In this document: piece by piece, positions 61,083 to 64,000 of the stretch
How the letters are laid out: every line of letters starts with the position of its first letter
Position numbering within the stretch: the first letter of the stretch is position 1
Assembly (NCBI RefSeq): GCF_900637665.1
Contig: NZ_LR134386.1
Coordinates: forward strand, 3,588,501 to 3,652,500
Direction of reading: 5' to 3'
DNA: 64,000 bases
DNA from: Chryseobacterium nakagawai
GTDB taxonomy: Bacteria > Bacteroidota > Bacteroidia > Flavobacteriales > Weeksellaceae
The notes under the pieces: model-generated
What the model was told of the DNA's origin: nothing
The model's database searches: none
What the model saw: the letters and a program-made list of their open reading frames with translations, nothing else
Translations under genes and position numbers: made by a program

Positions 61083-61544
61083 TCATTTTATTCCTCCTGA
61101 TTTACCCAAGAGCCTTCGAATATATCCCAACTGTCCGGAGTGATAGTTCTCATGAAAGCAGAGTGTTGCAATATCATTAATATTTTCAGGATTAAACCTA
61201 TCAAGGATATTTAATTTTGCTTCCAGTTTTTCCTGAGATTTTTGCAGATAAGACTTTAATTCTTCAAAATCTACAAACTCATCTTTTTTTTCTAAAGCAA
61301 TAACCCCTCTCTTATAAGCTGAAAATGGTTCTCCATTCCATATCGAGCCCTCTCCCAGAATATGTAACAAACCATTTCTTACGTCAATTAAATGTCCTAA
61401 CACCCAGTTCATACAATTGCCTTCACCATTAGGAAAAATCATTGATTCCTCATGGGTAATTCCTTCTATATTGATTGAGATCGCTTTATAGGTAACACTT
61501 ACTTGGTGTTGTATCAATGTTATCTCATTTGATTTTGTTTCCAT
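61083..61544 (-). CDS. DinB-family protein, copy B
   Basis: 153 residues from ATG 61544. The longer frame to 61601 would overlap the upstream VOC gene. NWVLGHLIDVRNGLLHILG and FHENYHSGQLGYIRRLLGKSG carry the His residues of the DinB metal site (H-x-x-x-H near HENYH). It is a paralogue of the gene at 60380. DinB proteins are often linked to thiol metabolism or stress. Confidence 0.88.
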   Translation of the reverse strand: METKSNEITLIQHQVSVTYKAISINIEGITHEESMIFPNGEGNCMNWVLGHLIDVRNGLLHILGEGSIWNGEPFSAYKRGVIALEKKDEFVDFEELKSYLQKSQEKLEAKLNILDRFNPENINDIATLCFHENYHSGQLGYIRRLLGKSGGIK

Positions 61545-61557
61545 TTCAAATTCGATA

Positions 61558-61980
61558 TTAGGATTGATGAATTTCTGTAGGCATCTTAGAAAGATCAGCA
61601 TGCATTACTTCCCACTGATGGCCATCTATATCTGCAAAGGCACTTTGGTACATCCAACCGTAATCTATAGATTCGCTGTACTTTGAACCTCCGTTTTCAA
61701 TGGCTGTCTTTACTATCCAATCTACTTCTTCATTACTCTCTACTCCGATAGCAAGAAGCACCTGCGTTGTATCTCCTTTGGCAAAAGGTCTGTTGGTAAA
61801 GGTTTGAAAAAATTCTTCTTTCAGAAACATGGTGTAGATATGATCTTCCTTCATCACTACACTTACTGCTTTATCGTTTGAAAACTGTTCGTTGATGGAA
61901 AAACCAAGCTTTGTCCAGAACGCTCTCGTTTTCTGTACGTCTTTTACAGGTAAATTGACATAAATTTGATTGATTTTCAT
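61558..61980 (-). CDS. VOC-family protein (glyoxalase-like)
   Basis: 140 residues from ATG 61980 (MKINQIYVNLPVKDVQKTRAFW). A single glyoxalase/bleomycin-resistance-type domain, with the end SAFADIDGHQWEVMHADLSKMP. The conserved G-H-x-W-E gives a metal-binding Glu. Separated from DinB copy B by 13 bases, so probably one transcript. Confidence 0.92.
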   Translation of the reverse strand: MKINQIYVNLPVKDVQKTRAFWTKLGFSINEQFSNDKAVSVVMKEDHIYTMFLKEEFFQTFTNRPFAKGDTTQVLLAIGVESNEEVDWIVKTAIENGGSKYSESIDYGWMYQSAFADIDGHQWEVMHADLSKMPTEIHQS

Positions 61981-62057
61981 TTTTTGTAAATTTGGTGTTA
62001 AACTTTTAACCAAAATTACCAAGGTATCATGAAAATCTACTTGTCATAGGGCAAGAT

Positions 62058-62648
62058 TTAATTTTTTTTGGGATGAGAGACCAATTCTTTACGAATTCTG
62101 CTCAATGAAGTATCGGTTATACCCAGATAGGATGCAATCTGCTTCAAGGGAGCAAATTGTACCACTTTAGGTTTTTGTTCCATTAGATTAAGATACCTTT
62201 TGGTAGCTGATAAGGTAAACATTTCTACAGATCGCTGCTTGTAATCAAAAAGTTCTTTAGACATCCAGGCTCTTCCCCATTCTCTAAGGTTGGGGATCTT
62301 ATGAAATAATTCCTCAAAAGTATCATATCCCATTTTCCAGCATTCGCAGTCTGTGATACAGACAATATTTTCCTGAGTCGGAATTCTTTGAAACATAGAT
62401 AATACCTCAATAATCACTTCATTCTCTACAAAAAAATGGGTTGTTACCTCATTTCCATTAAAATCATTTACAAATGAACGTGCCAATCCGCTATCCAGAA
62501 TATAGTATTCATTAGCCATCTTGCCTTCCTCAAGAATAAAATCACCTTTTTGAAAGAATTTCTTTTCATGAGCCTGAAATATTTCATCAAGTTCTTCCTG
62601 AAGAAAAAAAGGAAAATCGTAACAGATTTCAAGTGATTGGTGAGTCAT
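62058..62648 (-). CDS. Crp/Fnr-family transcription regulator
   Basis: 196 residues. The sensor fold (FFQKGDFILEEGKMANEYYILDSGLARSFVNDFNGNEVTTHFF) is followed by a C-terminal helix-turn-helix (FAPLKQIASYLGITDTSLSRIRKEL). This is the Bacteroidota Crp subgroup with a shortened winged-helix domain. It is the first gene of the VOC/DinB run, 78 bases before the next, so it may control it. No Fnr Fe-S Cys pattern. Confidence 0.92.
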   Translation of the reverse strand: MTHQSLEICYDFPFFLQEELDEIFQAHEKKFFQKGDFILEEGKMANEYYILDSGLARSFVNDFNGNEVTTHFFVENEVIIEVLSMFQRIPTQENIVCITDCECWKMGYDTFEELFHKIPNLREWGRAWMSKELFDYKQRSVEMFTLSATKRYLNLMEQKPKVVQFAPLKQIASYLGITDTSLSRIRKELVSHPKKN

Positions 62649-62951
62649 CTGGTCATTTTTTTAAGACTTTAAAATTAATTTTTTTAATTGAATTAAATGT
62701 AATAATTATTAAACAAAATCATCTAAAAGCAATTTATCACCTCATAGTTCGTTGAATTCATGATAATTTCATAAATCAAAACAATTAAACAATTGTTTCA
62801 TTCACCTAAAAACACCAGCCCATCAAATCTATAATCTGATACCCTTCAGTAGAAAGGGCTAGGTTATACAAACATTGGTTATTACTTGGAAAAGGAAATT
62901 AAAACTTCAGGAAAAGGCTTTAAAAATTACAACTTAATATATGTGTTCCTC
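62649..62951. other. 303-base intergenic region, nothing recognised
   Basis: AT-rich spacer between the Crp gene and the DUF763 3' end. No exact -7 element for the Crp gene was found; TACATTTA at about 62697-62704 on the minus strand is the nearest form. No hairpin with a T-run was found. Confidence 0.4.
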
Positions 62952-64000
62952 CTAAAATAAAGAAAGCTGAATTGGCTTTGGGGGGCTTGGCTTTTGAGCA
63001 TCTCCCATCACTGTCTTACCACCAAACCGCCATGAATTCTGACGTTCGTCTTCAATGACTTTCTGAATATCAAAATCTGGGGTGAAATCTTTTTCAGCCT
63101 TGGTTACTATTTGATGAAGTTTATTTAAAGTATTCAGTTTATCTGAATTTCCAAGCTTTGATTTTTCAATTCCTTTTCTGAGAATACTGATACTTTCATC
63201 ATATACATTGATTGGAACCGGGAACGGATGTCCGTCTTTCCCGCCATGAGCAAAAGAAAATCTTGCAGGATCAGCAAATCTTGATGGCGCTCCATGAATG
63301 ACCTCACTCACTAAAGCTAAAGACTGCATGGTTCTTGGTCCTACTCCTTCCAGCATCAATAAATCTTCAAAATTCTGAGGTTGCTGCTCACGGGTAACAT
63401 ATAAAAGCGCCCCTAAACGCTTAAGATCAACATCGGAAGCCTGAACATCATGATGAGCAGGAAGAATCAATCTTGAAAAATCTTTCATGACGTCTATAGA
63501 ATCCGTGTGAGAAATATCCAGAATTCCTTTCCGGTTTTCCGCCGCCTCGGAATCTGTAAGGTTGAGAATGCGCCCTCTTGAAACCCCGTTAATTCCGGTA
63601 TGAGGTTCCTGTATAAAAGAGGTCATATTTCCTGAATGCCAATGATAGCGTCTTGCCGTCCCATCTGATTCGTGCATTCCCTGTTGAACAACGCTCCAGC
63701 TTCCATTATCTGAAAGAATAAAATTATGCAGATACAGCTGGTAGCCATCCTGAATTGCTGTATTATCAACTTTTGCCGAAAGTTTGCTTGCTTTTACAAG
63801 TTCATGCCCATTTAAGCCTGTTTTATCTGCAATTTGAATCAATTCAGACGGAGTTTCTCGTGAAAATTTCCCCTTTCCGCCACAAATATAAAGTCCGAGT
63901 GATTGGGAATTAGGATTAATGGAACGTTTCAAAGCTCCCATTACCGAAGTGGTTATTCCTGAAGAATGCCAATCCATGCCCATCACAGCACCAAAACTTT
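62952..64000 (-). CDS. DUF763 protein (N-terminus cut by window)
   Basis: At least 349 residues; the frame is open to base 64000, and the GTG at 63986 is only an internal Val (SFGAVMGMDWHSSG). The motif GMDWHSSGITTSVMGALK, the middle helix-hairpin-like LLMLEGVGPRTMQSLALVSEVIHGAPSRFADPARFSFAHGGKDGHPFPVP and the C-terminal tail KPSPPKPIQLSLF fit DUF763. The HhH-like segment suggests nucleic acid binding. Families of this kind are found in archaea and scattered bacteria; function not established. Confidence 0.9.
   Translation of the reverse strand, partial: SFGAVMGMDWHSSGITTSVMGALKRSINPNSQSLGLYICGGKGKFSRETPSELIQIADKTGLNGHELVKASKLSAKVDNTAIQDGYQLYLHNFILSDNGSWSVVQQGMHESDGTARRYHWHSGNMTSFIQEPHTGINGVSRGRILNLTDSEAAENRKGILDISHTDSIDVMKDFSRLILPAHHDVQASDVDLKRLGALLYVTREQQPQNFEDLLMLEGVGPRTMQSLALVSEVIHGAPSRFADPARFSFAHGGKDGHPFPVPINVYDESISILRKGIEKSKLGNSDKLNTLNKLHQIVTKAEKDFTPDFDIQKVIEDERQNSWRFGGKTVMGDAQKPSPPKPIQLSLF

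Noticed and set aside
63986..64000. GTG 63986 as true start of the DUF763 gene
   Set aside because: The frame continues to the window edge with family-like sequence (SFGAVMGMDW), so the start lies outside.

Overview
The window reads like a chromosomal segment of a low-GC Gram-negative Bacteroidota, most likely a Chryseobacterium-type flavobacterium (Weeksellaceae). The evidence is TAnnTTTG promoter elements, weak Shine-Dalgarno signals, many Sec and lipoprotein signals, a single-chain glycine decarboxylase, CzcA-OMF fusions, DUF3570/DUF4266 proteins and typical flavobacterial intergenic repeats. No rRNA, CRISPR array, prophage or insertion sequence was seen. One tRNA gene (Arg-UCG) was found.

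Layout. 1-1934: 3' part of an LTA-synthase-like sulfatase on the minus strand. 2593-14736 (plus): a metal and redox block. It holds a YceI-like gene broken by a late stop, two paralogous small exported proteins with a duplicated promoter, a CzcA-OMF fusion pump, its lipoprotein adaptor, a haem-binding protein, a thioredoxin, ApbE, DUF4266, DUF3570, a PAP2 phosphatase and a VIT1-type transporter. 14737-18814 (minus): a sulfur block with two YeeE/YedE halves, an MBL-double-rhodanese persulfide enzyme, a TauE/SafE exporter and a Crp/Fnr regulator. Matching palindromes lie in front of the enzyme operon, the exporter and the regulator. 19248-21128: a small ORF and a large serine recombinase whose 3' end runs through a terminator and the tRNA-Arg gene. 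This suggests the preceding block is an integrated island whose left end was not located.

21186-48079 is mostly core-type sequence. It holds a TonB-receptor-like barrel, a 987-aa TPR protein, an S15 peptidase, an APC permease, an Mpo1-like protein, small exported proteins, a duplicated DUF4377 lipoprotein, an SPFH protein, dGTPase, a methyltransferase, an Fpg/Nei-like DNA glycosylase, a GT32 transferase, an SMR efflux protein, an AAA ATPase-YggS pair, a racemase and gcvP. Three genes shorter than 60 codons are proposed: 40039-40119, 42527-42700 and 48553-48705.

48553-64000 carries a J-domain protein, an ECF sigma factor with two small partner proteins, an S9 peptidase, and a long minus-strand run of DoxX, SRPBCC (x3), SDR, VOC (x3), DinB (x2), alpha/beta hydrolase and Crp genes. 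It ends in a DUF763 gene cut by the right edge.

The best candidates for new biology are four: the ApbE-thioredoxin-DUF4266-DUF3570 unit joined to metal efflux, the paired leaderless small proteins around the efflux pump, the three-site Crp/Fnr sulfur regulon, and the very small genes with sigma-54-like or leaderless promoters.
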